Positions 25,421 to 33,529 of a stretch of 64,000 bases of DNA are shown here, in pieces. The position numbers were made by a program, and so were the translations under genes. The notes beneath the pieces are model-generated. The model ran no database searches, was not told where the DNA came from, and worked only from the letters and a program-made list of their open reading frames with translations. The first letter of the stretch is position 1; each line of letters begins with the position of its first letter. The DNA is from Anaerolineales bacterium (GTDB lineage Bacteria > Chloroflexota > Anaerolineae > Anaerolineales > Villigracilaceae), in the NCBI GenBank assembly GCA_030583905.1, contig CP129481.1, positions 1,612,001-1,676,000 on the forward strand, read 5' to 3'.

Positions 25421-27397
25421 ATTCGCGGTCAACACCTCGATCAGATCCTGCGTCTCGGTTTCGGCATCTGCCGCGCCGAGCAGGGTCAGCAATTCAGCGG
25501 CGAGTTCCGCCTTATGGTCGGCATCCTTGCGGCTCCACGTGCGGCTCTTGATCTCAAGGAAATGCCCCATCTGCGGCTCTTTCACCTCGTCGATGTTCAC
25601 GAAGAACTCCGTATCCTTGTAGCGGATATGCCAGCGCAGACGATTCTTTTCAACGGAAACCTCGCGCGCAGGCTTGAAGTACTCGCGATAGAAGCGCAGT
25701 GTGTGAGTGGCGGGCGCAAGGAAGCGGCTGCGCGAGAGCGCCACATCATGCTCCATTTCATCCTCGCGTTTTTGTCCGAGCAATGTCAGGCGCGAGCGCA
25801 CATTTTCCACCTCGCCCTTTGCGGTGATGAGATTGTCTTCGCGGAAACGCAGGCGTCCCTGTGCTGGATCGTCGAAGAGGAAGTAATTGTCATATTGTTG
25901 GTAGTGTTTGTATGCCGTGACCTCGATCTCCGGCTGCTTCATATTCTGGACGGTGATGTCTGGTTCTGTTACTTTGACCTTGACCTGCACCTCGAACGAT
26001 TCCTGCTCCATCGAGCCGCCCAGCGCGATCAGCTTGGACAGCACCGACTGTTCGCGTGCGATCAGGAAAGCGTCGATTTTCTTCGCCAGTTCACGCGCTT
26101 GTTGGAGAAGTTCCGCTTCATTCAGTGTAAGCAGTTCATGGTCGCGCATCAGCCACTTCCCATTGACCATCACATCGGTCACGTCAGTGGATTTGGAAGC
26201 AAAGACCAATTGGGCGTAGGCATTCAACGGATCCCGTTTGAAGCGCGGGGAGTTATGCAGGGGGGAGGTGTCCACAAGGATCAGGTCGGCGCGTTTGCCC
26301 GCTTCGAGTGACCCGGTCAAATGTCCGATGTGAAGTGCCTGCGCTCCCATGCGGGTAGCCATTACGAGGGCGGTTGCAGCGGGGAGCACGGTCGGGTCGT
26401 TGGAGGCAGCCTTGGCGACGAACGAGGCGAGGCGGACTTCTTCGAACATGTCAAGGTCATTGTTCGATGCGGGTCCATCCGTGCCGATGCCGACGTTCAA
26501 TCCATTTTCTAGCATTTTGGTCACGGGTGCGAATCCTGAAGCAAGCTTCAGGTTGGACGATGGGTTGTGCGAAATGCCAGCCTTTGCGTGGTGCATGGTG
26601 CGCATTTCGCCCACGTCGATGTGGACGCAGTGCGCGGCGATGACCTTGGCTTCGAAGATGCCCTGTTTTTTGACATACGGAATGACAGGCATACCCTGTT
26701 CGTTGCGCATGGTTTCCACTTCGAACGCGGTTTCGGAGATGTGGATGTGAAGCGGGACGTCGTTTTCTTTTGCAATATCGGCGCAGGTGCGCAGGATCTC
26801 GGGCGTGGTGGAGTAGGGGGCGTGCGGCGCGATCGCAGGGACGATGAGCGGATGCCCCTTCCATTTTTTGATGAACTCGCGCGCGTACGCGATCGAATCT
26901 TCGTATGCAGCCGCATCCGGCGCGGGATATTTCATGATGGATTGCCCGCATACGGCGCGCATGCCCGCCTCGGCGGTGGCTTGCGCGATGTCGTCTTCGA
27001 AGAAATACATGTCGTTGAAGGTCGTCACGCCGCTGCGGATCTGTTCTGCGCAGGCGATAAGCGTGCCGAGACGCACGAATTCCGGTGAGACGAATTCGCG
27101 TTCGACGGGCAGCATGTAACCCATCAACCATACGTCGAGGCGCAGGTCGTCTGCCAGTCCGCGCAGGAGGGTCATGGGGACGTGGGTGTGCGCGTTGACC
27201 AGCCCCGGCATGAGCACTTTCCCGCCGCAGTCGACGATTTCATCAGCGGAATATTCCTTCTTGATATCTACTTCATTTCCAACGGCGATGATCGAGTCGC
27301 CCTTGACAGCGACCGCGCCGGGATCATATTGGTTTAATTGCTCGTCCATCGTCAGCACAATGGCATTGACAAAGAGTGTGTCTGCTTTTTGTGTCAT
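25418..27397 (-). CDS. amidohydrolase (MtaD/SAH-deaminase type) fused to a C-terminal CYTH-like domain
   Basis: 659 residues. Residues 1-455 are a zinc amidohydrolase of the adenosine-derivative deaminase group, with metal ligands His70, His72, His192, His218, Glu221, His256 and Asp307 (GTDGPASNND). Residues 466-642 resemble a CYTH/triphosphate-tunnel domain: alternating EVQVKVKV and EIEV strands, a YFLFDDPAQGRLRFRE-type loop (505-520), a SRLTLL strand, and FFVNIDEVKEPQMGHFLEIK near the end. The usual amidohydrolase is about 430-450 residues, so the extension is an added domain. AAGGAG precedes the ATG. Deamination of a nucleoside derivative is likely; the role of the CYTH part is unknown. 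Confidence 0.85.
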   Translation of the reverse strand: MTQKADTLFVNAIVLTMDEQLNQYDPGAVAVKGDSIIAVGNEVDIKKEYSADEIVDCGGKVLMPGLVNAHTHVPMTLLRGLADDLRLDVWLMGYMLPVEREFVSPEFVRLGTLIACAEQIRSGVTTFNDMYFFEDDIAQATAEAGMRAVCGQSIMKYPAPDAAAYEDSIAYAREFIKKWKGHPLIVPAIAPHAPYSTTPEILRTCADIAKENDVPLHIHISETAFEVETMRNEQGMPVIPYVKKQGIFEAKVIAAHCVHIDVGEMRTMHHAKAGISHNPSSNLKLASGFAPVTKMLENGLNVGIGTDGPASNNDLDMFEEVRLASFVAKAASNDPTVLPAATALVMATRMGAQALHIGHLTGSLEAGKRADLILVDTSPLHNSPRFKRDPLNAYAQLVFASKSTDVTDVMVNGKWLMRDHELLTLNEAELLQQARELAKKIDAFLIAREQSVLSKLIALGGSMEQESFEVQVKVKVTEPDITVQNMKQPEIEVTAYKHYQQYDNYFLFDDPAQGRLRFREDNLITAKGEVENVRSRLTLLGQKREDEMEHDVALSRSRFLAPATHTLRFYREYFKPAREVSVEKNRLRWHIRYKDTEFFVNIDEVKEPQMGHFLEIKSRTWSRKDADHKAELAAELLTLLGAADAETETQDLIEVLTAN

Positions 27398-27406
27398 TCA
27401 GTCTCC

Positions 27407-28399
27407 TTATTTTCTCCAGTTCAGCAAAACTTCCAATGCCTTCAAGTTTTGTTCGAAATCCGTATATCGGTGCGTGGATAATTCCATGTCTACAGCCGTT
27501 GCGCCCATTTCAACAGCATAATCGGCAAGAGTGCCGGTATAAATACAGCCCGTATCGATGGGCGGAAAACGGTAGCTGGTCGCTTTGGCGAGCGCTTGGG
27601 CAAATTCTATCGAATTTTCCTCCCACGGTTCGCCGCCGGGGAAGACGCCCAGTGCAGCGCTATGATAACTGATAAGCGTCTCTACCCTTTGGCTTTGCAG
27701 AAAGTACATCAGGGCGCGTGTTTCCGGTTCGGAGCCGGGTCTTGCACCGCCTGTGGTGGGACGATAATTCCAGCAGCCGTCGCGGTCCCAGGTGGCAGCC
27801 CAGTTTGAAGGGAAGTTGCGATTCAAGTCCACACCGTGGTCGTTGACGCGCCCATCCACATTGTGGGCGCGGGCGTCGCCGTCGGGGTTGAGGTTGCGCA
27901 GGATGAACAGTGTCACGTCGCTGGGAATGATGTCGGGATTATCGAAAATATGCTGGATCAATTCATCGGCTAATGCAATTGTATTCCATTCATATCCGCC
28001 ATGGATACCCGCCACGATCATCTTCTGTCGTTCGCCGTTGCCAAAGGTATAGACTTCGATCGGTCTGCCCGACACGGAATAACCAATGACAGTGACCCGT
28101 GCGGTGCCAGCCCCCAAATTCTTAATGACAAAGGGTGTCGGGGTTTGTGCCACGATTAATGTGGCACGCGGATTTGGCGTGATGGTCGGCAGGAACGCAG
28201 AGAAGGGATCTTGTGTGAAGGTGGGCGGCATCGTCATGGGCAGTGGGTTGGTATCCGCGCCCTCTTGCGGTGCGGCAAAGACCGGCTGTAACGCCCAATA
28301 GGCAACCAGAATCACCGCGAGTCCGCCCAAGCCGGCAATGTTCAACGTCCATGCAAGGATGACCCAGGGATTCTCCTTCTTAGGTCGCGGGGCGGGCAT
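27407..28399 (-). CDS. membrane-anchored M14-type zinc carboxypeptidase
   Basis: 330 residues. One membrane helix at 13-37 places the Pro/Thr-rich stalk and catalytic domain outside. Zinc ligands His133 and Glu137 (GIHGGYE) and His246 (SYHS), the DLNRNF segment (191-196) and catalytic Glu306 (VDMELSTH) match the M14 family. It trims C-terminal residues of peptides or peptidoglycan stems. ATG 28399 shares its A with the stop codon of the cinA-like gene, and GGAGG just upstream serves as ribosome site. An amidohydrolase gene follows after nine bases. Confidence 0.88.
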   Translation of the reverse strand: MPAPRPKKENPWVILAWTLNIAGLGGLAVILVAYWALQPVFAAPQEGADTNPLPMTMPPTFTQDPFSAFLPTITPNPRATLIVAQTPTPFVIKNLGAGTARVTVIGYSVSGRPIEVYTFGNGERQKMIVAGIHGGYEWNTIALADELIQHIFDNPDIIPSDVTLFILRNLNPDGDARAHNVDGRVNDHGVDLNRNFPSNWAATWDRDGCWNYRPTTGGARPGSEPETRALMYFLQSQRVETLISYHSAALGVFPGGEPWEENSIEFAQALAKATSYRFPPIDTGCIYTGTLADYAVEMGATAVDMELSTHRYTDFEQNLKALEVLLNWRK

Positions 28400-29526
28400 T
28401 ATTCCATTTCCTCCATCGTTGTCCGCAGCCAGTTGAGGGCGAGGTTCACGCTCCAACGCGGCAGGCTTTTGGGCGGTCCACCGTAGGTGATGCGGTGCGA
28501 CTTTTCGCCCTTGGGCGTGATCATTGCCATTTCGGCGGCGCGTTCGTCCATGAAGACGGCAACCCCAAGCGCCACGTCCGCGTTGGATTCGGTTCGGGCG
28601 GCGCGCAAAGCCTCTCGAAGCGAATCAGTTGTCAGATTGGGGATTGAAGCGGTGTGGGGGATCTTCCGCGCGAGCAGACCATCCAATCCTGACTCAATCG
28701 CCGCGAGACTTAATCCCCGTCTTGCCACTGCATCCAAAGCGACTTTTTCCAGCCGATCATCATCCACGCCAAAGACATGATTGCCGAGCCGCTCGCGGAC
28801 CTGCGCCTCGACCTGCGCGATCATCGCGTCGGCATCGGCTTCGGTCTTCGCCTTCGCCGCAATGCGGACATCCACCACGCCGGTATGCGCCGCGAGACCG
28901 ACGGTGGGGTTGCTGAGCCTTTCGAGATCGGCGATCTTTTCGTCGATCGTGCCTTCGCCCAGACCCGCACAATGCAGGATGCGGACCTTGAGAATTTGAT
29001 CGAGGTTGAAGCGTTCTTGCAGATACGGAATGATGGACTCGTGCAGGACGTGTTCCATTTCGTTTGGTACGCCGGGCAGGGAAATGATTGCGTTGCGCGG
29101 CGTTTCGACGATGAAGCAAGGCGCAGTACCGACGGGATTTTTTACACCGATCGCGCCCTGCGGAACGAACGCCTGCCGCTTTTGATTTTCAGATGGCTTG
29201 CGTCCGTATCTTGAGATCGTTTCCACCACCTGCTGCCACAAATCTTCGCGGAATTCGGTTTCGACGCCAAGCGCTTTGGCAACCGCTTCACGTGTGGGAT
29301 CATCCACCGTGGGACCCAGCCCGCCCGTGGTGATGACAATGTCGGCGCGCGCCATCGAATTACGGATCGATTCCGCGATGCGCTCGACGTTGTCACCGAT
29401 GGTGATGGTGCGGTACAAGTCCACGCCCAAGCCGCGCAAGGTGCGGGCGATGTGGCGCGTGTTCGTGTCCACGATCTCGCCGAGTAATATTTCCGTGCCG
29501 ATGGTGATGATTTCTGCTGAGGTCAT
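28399..29526 (-). CDS. cinA: CinA-like protein with degenerate C-terminal amidase domain
   Basis: 375 residues. The N-terminal two thirds are a good CinA/MoCF-like domain (TIGTEILLGEIVDTN, TTGGLGPTVDDPTREAVA, PGVPNEMEH). The C-terminal domain aligns with the nicotinamide-nucleotide amidase but the catalytic ESCTGG is replaced by ESGLDG. About 40-50 residues including the Tyr-Asn-Lys segment are missing, and the family is normally about 410 residues. The pyrophosphatase part could still work while amidase activity is doubtful. ATG 29526 is the family start; an earlier in-frame ATG at 29562 lies in a repeat. Confidence 0.85.
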   Translation of the reverse strand: MTSAEIITIGTEILLGEIVDTNTRHIARTLRGLGVDLYRTITIGDNVERIAESIRNSMARADIVITTGGLGPTVDDPTREAVAKALGVETEFREDLWQQVVETISRYGRKPSENQKRQAFVPQGAIGVKNPVGTAPCFIVETPRNAIISLPGVPNEMEHVLHESIIPYLQERFNLDQILKVRILHCAGLGEGTIDEKIADLERLSNPTVGLAAHTGVVDVRIAAKAKTEADADAMIAQVEAQVRERLGNHVFGVDDDRLEKVALDAVARRGLSLAAIESGLDGLLARKIPHTASIPNLTTDSLREALRAARTESNADVALGVAVFMDERAAEMAMITPKGEKSHRITYGGPPKSLPRWSVNLALNWLRTTMEEME

Positions 29527-29538
29527 AAATTCCTGTCT

Positions 29539-29619
29539 AAACACAAAGGACACAAAGGTCACGAAGGAAAAGCGACGACAAAGCCTATCCCTTTGTGTAC
29601 TTGGTGTCCTTCGTGTTTA
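29539..29619. repeat. imperfect inverted repeat of the AACACAAAGGACAC type
   Basis: Left arm AACACAAAGGACACAAAGG and right arm CCCTTTGTGTACTTGGTGTC form an imperfect palindrome, with extra ACGAAGG/CCTTCGTGTTT. It fills the gap between the cinA-like and FAD oxidoreductase genes and contains no gene. Resembles dispersed repeats common in this phylum. Confidence 0.55.
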
Positions 29620-29620
29620 A

Positions 29621-30775
29621 TTACACCACATTGTACTCTTTTATCAAACGCCCCTCTTCAAAGCGTTTCAGGTCGAGCATCGAAACATCCAGCGTGGAGT
29701 AACTTCCATCCAAGATATATTCGCTCATCAACTTACCCGAAACGGGTCCGTGCATGAAGCCGTGCCCCGAAAAGCCCGTGCAAACAGTGAAGCCTTTCAC
29801 GTCCGTGCCGCCGTAGATCGGATGCGCGTCGGGAGTCACTTCGTACAAGCCCGCCCAATGCGACGCGCGGCTGGCGCGTTCCACGAGCGGCATCCGATCA
29901 ATCGCTGCTTCCAGGTTGACCAACTCAAAATCTTCATCCACGTTTTGGTCGAAACCAGGCTTTTCATTTTGGTTGCTCATGCCGATCAGCAAGCCTTCGC
30001 CTTCGCGGTGGAAGTACAACGACTTGGCAAAATCGATCACAAATGGAAAATCCGGGGACACTTCGGGCAGGGGATTGGTGGTGAACATCTGCCTGCGGAG
30101 AGGGACGATGGGAAGCGACACGTCCGCCATCTGACCGATCAATCCTGCCCACGGACCTGCCGCGTTCAAGACCATGCGCGTCTGGATTTCGCCCAAATTG
30201 GTTTGTACAGCCCGAACCTCCCCGCCGCTGACGGTGATTCCCGTCACCTCGGCGTTTGTGACCGCCTGCACACCCATCTTTTGTGCCGCGAGGACGTATC
30301 CCATCACGATGCCGTTCGGGTCCACGATGCCGTCCTTCTGGTTGAACGTGCCTGCAATGGCGTCATCGAATTTCATCTGCGGCAGCCGCGCGCGGACGTC
30401 ATCTCCGCTGAGCAGTTGGGTCGGCACGCCGAGGTGGTTTTGCAATTCCACGTTATGTTTGAAGGTGGTTGCATCTTTTTCATTGGTCGCCACCAGCAAA
30501 TATCCGCATTGGACGTAGCTCACATCCTGCCCCGTTTCTTCTTTGAAATGTTCGATCATCGGCAGGCTTTCCTGCGAAAGTCTCACGTTGATCTCAGTCG
30601 AGAATTGATAACGCACCCCGCCCGCGCACCTGCCCGTTGCGCCTGTTCCAAAAAATTCTTCCTTTTCCAGCAGGATGATGTTCTTTGCTCCGCGCTTTGC
30701 AAGGTGATACGCGGCGCTTGCCCCCATCACGCCCCCGCCGATGATGACGATGTCTGCTGTGGTTGGTAGATTCAT
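29621..30775 (-). CDS. FAD-dependent oxidoreductase (DAO family)
   Basis: 384 residues of the D-amino-acid oxidase/sarcosine-oxidase beta family. The dinucleotide-binding motif IIGGGVMGASAA is at 11-22, followed by LLEKEEFFGTGATGRCAGGVR, where FAD contacts are expected. The C-terminal GFSGHGFMHGP segment closes the FAD site. It probably oxidises a secondary or tertiary amine (proline, sarcosine or similar), giving an imine. The ornithine-cyclodeaminase-like gene upstream on the same strand also acts on imino/amino acids, so a joint amino acid pathway is plausible. Confidence 0.88.
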   Translation of the reverse strand: MNLPTTADIVIIGGGVMGASAAYHLAKRGAKNIILLEKEEFFGTGATGRCAGGVRYQFSTEINVRLSQESLPMIEHFKEETGQDVSYVQCGYLLVATNEKDATTFKHNVELQNHLGVPTQLLSGDDVRARLPQMKFDDAIAGTFNQKDGIVDPNGIVMGYVLAAQKMGVQAVTNAEVTGITVSGGEVRAVQTNLGEIQTRMVLNAAGPWAGLIGQMADVSLPIVPLRRQMFTTNPLPEVSPDFPFVIDFAKSLYFHREGEGLLIGMSNQNEKPGFDQNVDEDFELVNLEAAIDRMPLVERASRASHWAGLYEVTPDAHPIYGGTDVKGFTVCTGFSGHGFMHGPVSGKLMSEYILDGSYSTLDVSMLDLKRFEEGRLIKEYNVV

Positions 30776-30790
30776 GGTGTCCTCTTATAT

Positions 30791-30863
30791 TGTAGGGCAG
30801 GTTTTTAACCTGCCGCCCTCCGCGTGTATTTGAATCGTCACGCTGAAAGCGTGACCTACGGGG
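30791..30863. repeat. composite palindromic repeat (GGCAGGTT-AACCTGCC and GTCACGC-GCGTGAC)
   Basis: Two short palindromes, GGCAGGTTTTTAACCTGCC and GTCACGCTGAAAGCGTGAC, in tandem within the 88-base gap. No gene. Either hairpin might act on transcripts, but no T run follows. Confidence 0.5.
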
Positions 30864-31853
30864 CTAAAACTGAATTTCCTGCCCCAATCCCATTGCTTTC
30901 GCATTCTTCAACGCCAGTTGTGCAGCGATAGCGTCCTGCACCGCCACGCCGACGGATTTGAAATAGGTGATCTCAGTCTCTGATTCCCTGCCCGCTTTTT
31001 TGCCGAGTACGATCTCGCCCAACTCCGCGCGGACGTGCGCCTCGGTGATCAATCCTTTTTGCATCGGCTGGATCAAGTCGCCCGCTTCAGCAAGGACAGC
31101 AGAGCGCGAATCCACGAAGACGCTGGCGCGGGCGATGGTTTCCGCGGGCACTTCCACCATCTCTGGCGTGTACGAGCCGATGGCGGAGATGTGAACGCCG
31201 GGCTTGAGGTCCGCATCCGCGAAGACGGGGGAGGTGGATGTGGTGGCGGTGCAGATGATGTCTGCGTCTTTGACGGCGGCTTGGGCGGTTGAAGCAGGCT
31301 CGAGCGTGAAAGGAATCGCGCCCTGTCCAGCCATGTCTTTGACGAACGCTTCAGCCCGTTTTGGGTCTGAATCAAACACCCAAGCCTTTTCCACCCTGCG
31401 GACCGAACATGCGGCTTCGAGTTGGGTGCGCCCCTGCGCGCCCGCGCCGAAGATGGCGACGACCTTGCTGTCTTTGCGGGCGAGCAGGTCAATGGCGGCG
31501 CCGCTTCCTGCTCCTGTGCGGATGGCAGTGAGTGAACTGCCTTCGAGCATGGCGGAGGCGTTCCCTGAAGCGGCATCGAACGCGAGCACGGCGGCTTGGA
31601 TGTAGGGCAGTCCGCGGGCGGGGTTGTTTGGGAAGATGTTGACGATCTTGACGGCGAGCGCGTCCGCTTCGGAGGTGTGGACGTAGGCGGGCATGAAGAT
31701 GGCGAGCGCGTCGTGGTTCGGGATTGGCAAACGCGTCCGCAGCGGGACTTCAGCCTGCCCGCCGGAGAGGGAGGCGTATGCCTGTTTCATGGCTTCGATC
31801 ACGTCGCGCATCGGCAATGCTTTGCGGACGTCCTGTGCGTTGAGCATCAGCAT
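30864..31853 (-). CDS. ornithine cyclodeaminase / mu-crystallin family protein
   Basis: 329 residues. The Rossmann motif GAGAQGRTQLEA (about 136-147) binds NAD(P), and the GSYTPEMVEV segment is typical of the family. Members include ornithine cyclodeaminase, alanine dehydrogenase and ketimine reductases; the exact substrate cannot be read. AAGGAG lies before the first of two possible ATGs (31853, 31847). Upstream a perfect 12-base palindrome and the terminator of the liv operon separate it from livF. Confidence 0.88.
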   Translation of the reverse strand: MLMLNAQDVRKALPMRDVIEAMKQAYASLSGGQAEVPLRTRLPIPNHDALAIFMPAYVHTSEADALAVKIVNIFPNNPARGLPYIQAAVLAFDAASGNASAMLEGSSLTAIRTGAGSGAAIDLLARKDSKVVAIFGAGAQGRTQLEAACSVRRVEKAWVFDSDPKRAEAFVKDMAGQGAIPFTLEPASTAQAAVKDADIICTATTSTSPVFADADLKPGVHISAIGSYTPEMVEVPAETIARASVFVDSRSAVLAEAGDLIQPMQKGLITEAHVRAELGEIVLGKKAGRESETEITYFKSVGVAVQDAIAAQLALKNAKAMGLGQEIQF

Positions 31854-31870
31854 GGTGACTCCTTTTGCAA

Positions 31871-31902
31871 GACCTGACAGGTATTCGGAAACCTGTCAGG
31901 TC
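31871..31902. repeat. perfect palindrome GACCTGACAGGT, copy A
   Basis: Arms GACCTGACAGGT (31871-31882) and ACCTGTCAGGTC (31891-31902) around an 8-base loop. A near-identical palindrome lies at 61166-61196. Confidence 0.7.
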
Positions 31903-31911
31903 TGATGGATG

Positions 31912-31950
31912 TAACAAAAACGCAGAGGACATGATTGTACCTCTGCGTTT
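31912..31950 (-). terminator. terminator of the liv operon
   Basis: Stem AAACGCAGAGG/CCTCTGCGTTT with a loop, followed on the minus strand by TTTTGTTAC. It is located 20 bases after the livF stop codon. Confidence 0.8.
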
Positions 31951-31969
31951 GCGTGTAGTGCAAATTGGG

Positions 31970-32683
<714 letters not shown>

Positions 32684-32689
32684 CTTGAC

Positions 32690-33517
32690 CTACTGTTTCA
32701 TGGATTTTTTCTTGTTGAACCGCTCGTGCGCACCTTCCATGCCTTCGGTGGCTGCACCGCGTCCAAGATAGGCTTCGATCACGCGCTGGTTGGACTGGAT
32801 CTCTTTTGGCGTGCCCTCGGCGATCTTTTCACCGTAATCCAGCACGGTGATCTGTTCGGAAATTCCCATCACCACCCGCATGTGATGCTCGATGAGCAGG
32901 ATGGCGATCCCCAGTTCATCGCGCAGGCGGCGGATAAAGGCGGTCAGGTCTTCTGTTTCGCGCGGATTCATGCCGGCACTGGGTTCGTCCAGCAGGAGCA
33001 GTTTCGGGCGTGTAGCAAGCGCCCGGGCGATCTCGAGGCGGCGTTGTTCGCCGTAGGCAAGATTACGGGCGAGTTGGTCGCCTTTGCCTTTCAAATCTAC
33101 AAAATTGAGCAGTTTCTGGGCTTCAGCGAGGGCGTTCCTCTCTTCTTCGATCATGCCTTTGGTGCGCAGGATGGCACTGATCCATGAAGAATGCAGGAAT
33201 TTATGCTGTCCGACCAGGATATTTTCCAGCGCGGTCATGCCGGCAAACAGACGTATGTTCTGGTAGGTACGCGAAATTCCAAAGCGGGTGATCTGATCCG
33301 GGCGAAGGCTCTGGATCTCGTTGCCTTCGAAGGTGATCGTACCCTCATCCGCTTTGTTGAAGCCGGTGATACAGTTGAAGAAGGTGGTCTTGCCTGCGCC
33401 GTTCGGTCCGATAATGCTGACGATGGATCTTTCTGGAATTTCGAAATCCACCGAGTTGACGGCGACAAGCCCGCCGAAGCGTTTGGTTACTTTTTTGGCA
33501 GTCAGAATGGGTGTCAT
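32690..33517 (-). CDS. livG: branched-chain amino acid ABC transporter ATPase LivG
   Basis: A 275-residue ABC ATPase with the LivG opening (KKVTKRFGGLVAVNSVDF), Walker A GPNGAGKTT and Walker B LLLLDEPSAGMNP. The signature is LAYGEQRRLEIARAL, where LSGGQ reads AYGEQ as is usual in LivG. The C-terminal tail after IEAYLGRG is about 20 residues longer than usual and Lys-rich. Confidence 0.95.
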   Translation of the reverse strand: MTPILTAKKVTKRFGGLVAVNSVDFEIPERSIVSIIGPNGAGKTTFFNCITGFNKADEGTITFEGNEIQSLRPDQITRFGISRTYQNIRLFAGMTALENILVGQHKFLHSSWISAILRTKGMIEEERNALAEAQKLLNFVDLKGKGDQLARNLAYGEQRRLEIARALATRPKLLLLDEPSAGMNPRETEDLTAFIRRLRDELGIAILLIEHHMRVVMGISEQITVLDYGEKIAEGTPKEIQSNQRVIEAYLGRGAATEGMEGAHERFNKKKSMKQ

Positions 33518-33529
33518 CTCTGCTGTCCT

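Noticed and set aside
29750..30769. 339-codon plus-strand frame opposite the FAD oxidoreductase
   Set aside because: Antisense shadow; the minus-strand frame has the FAD-binding motif and a full family match.
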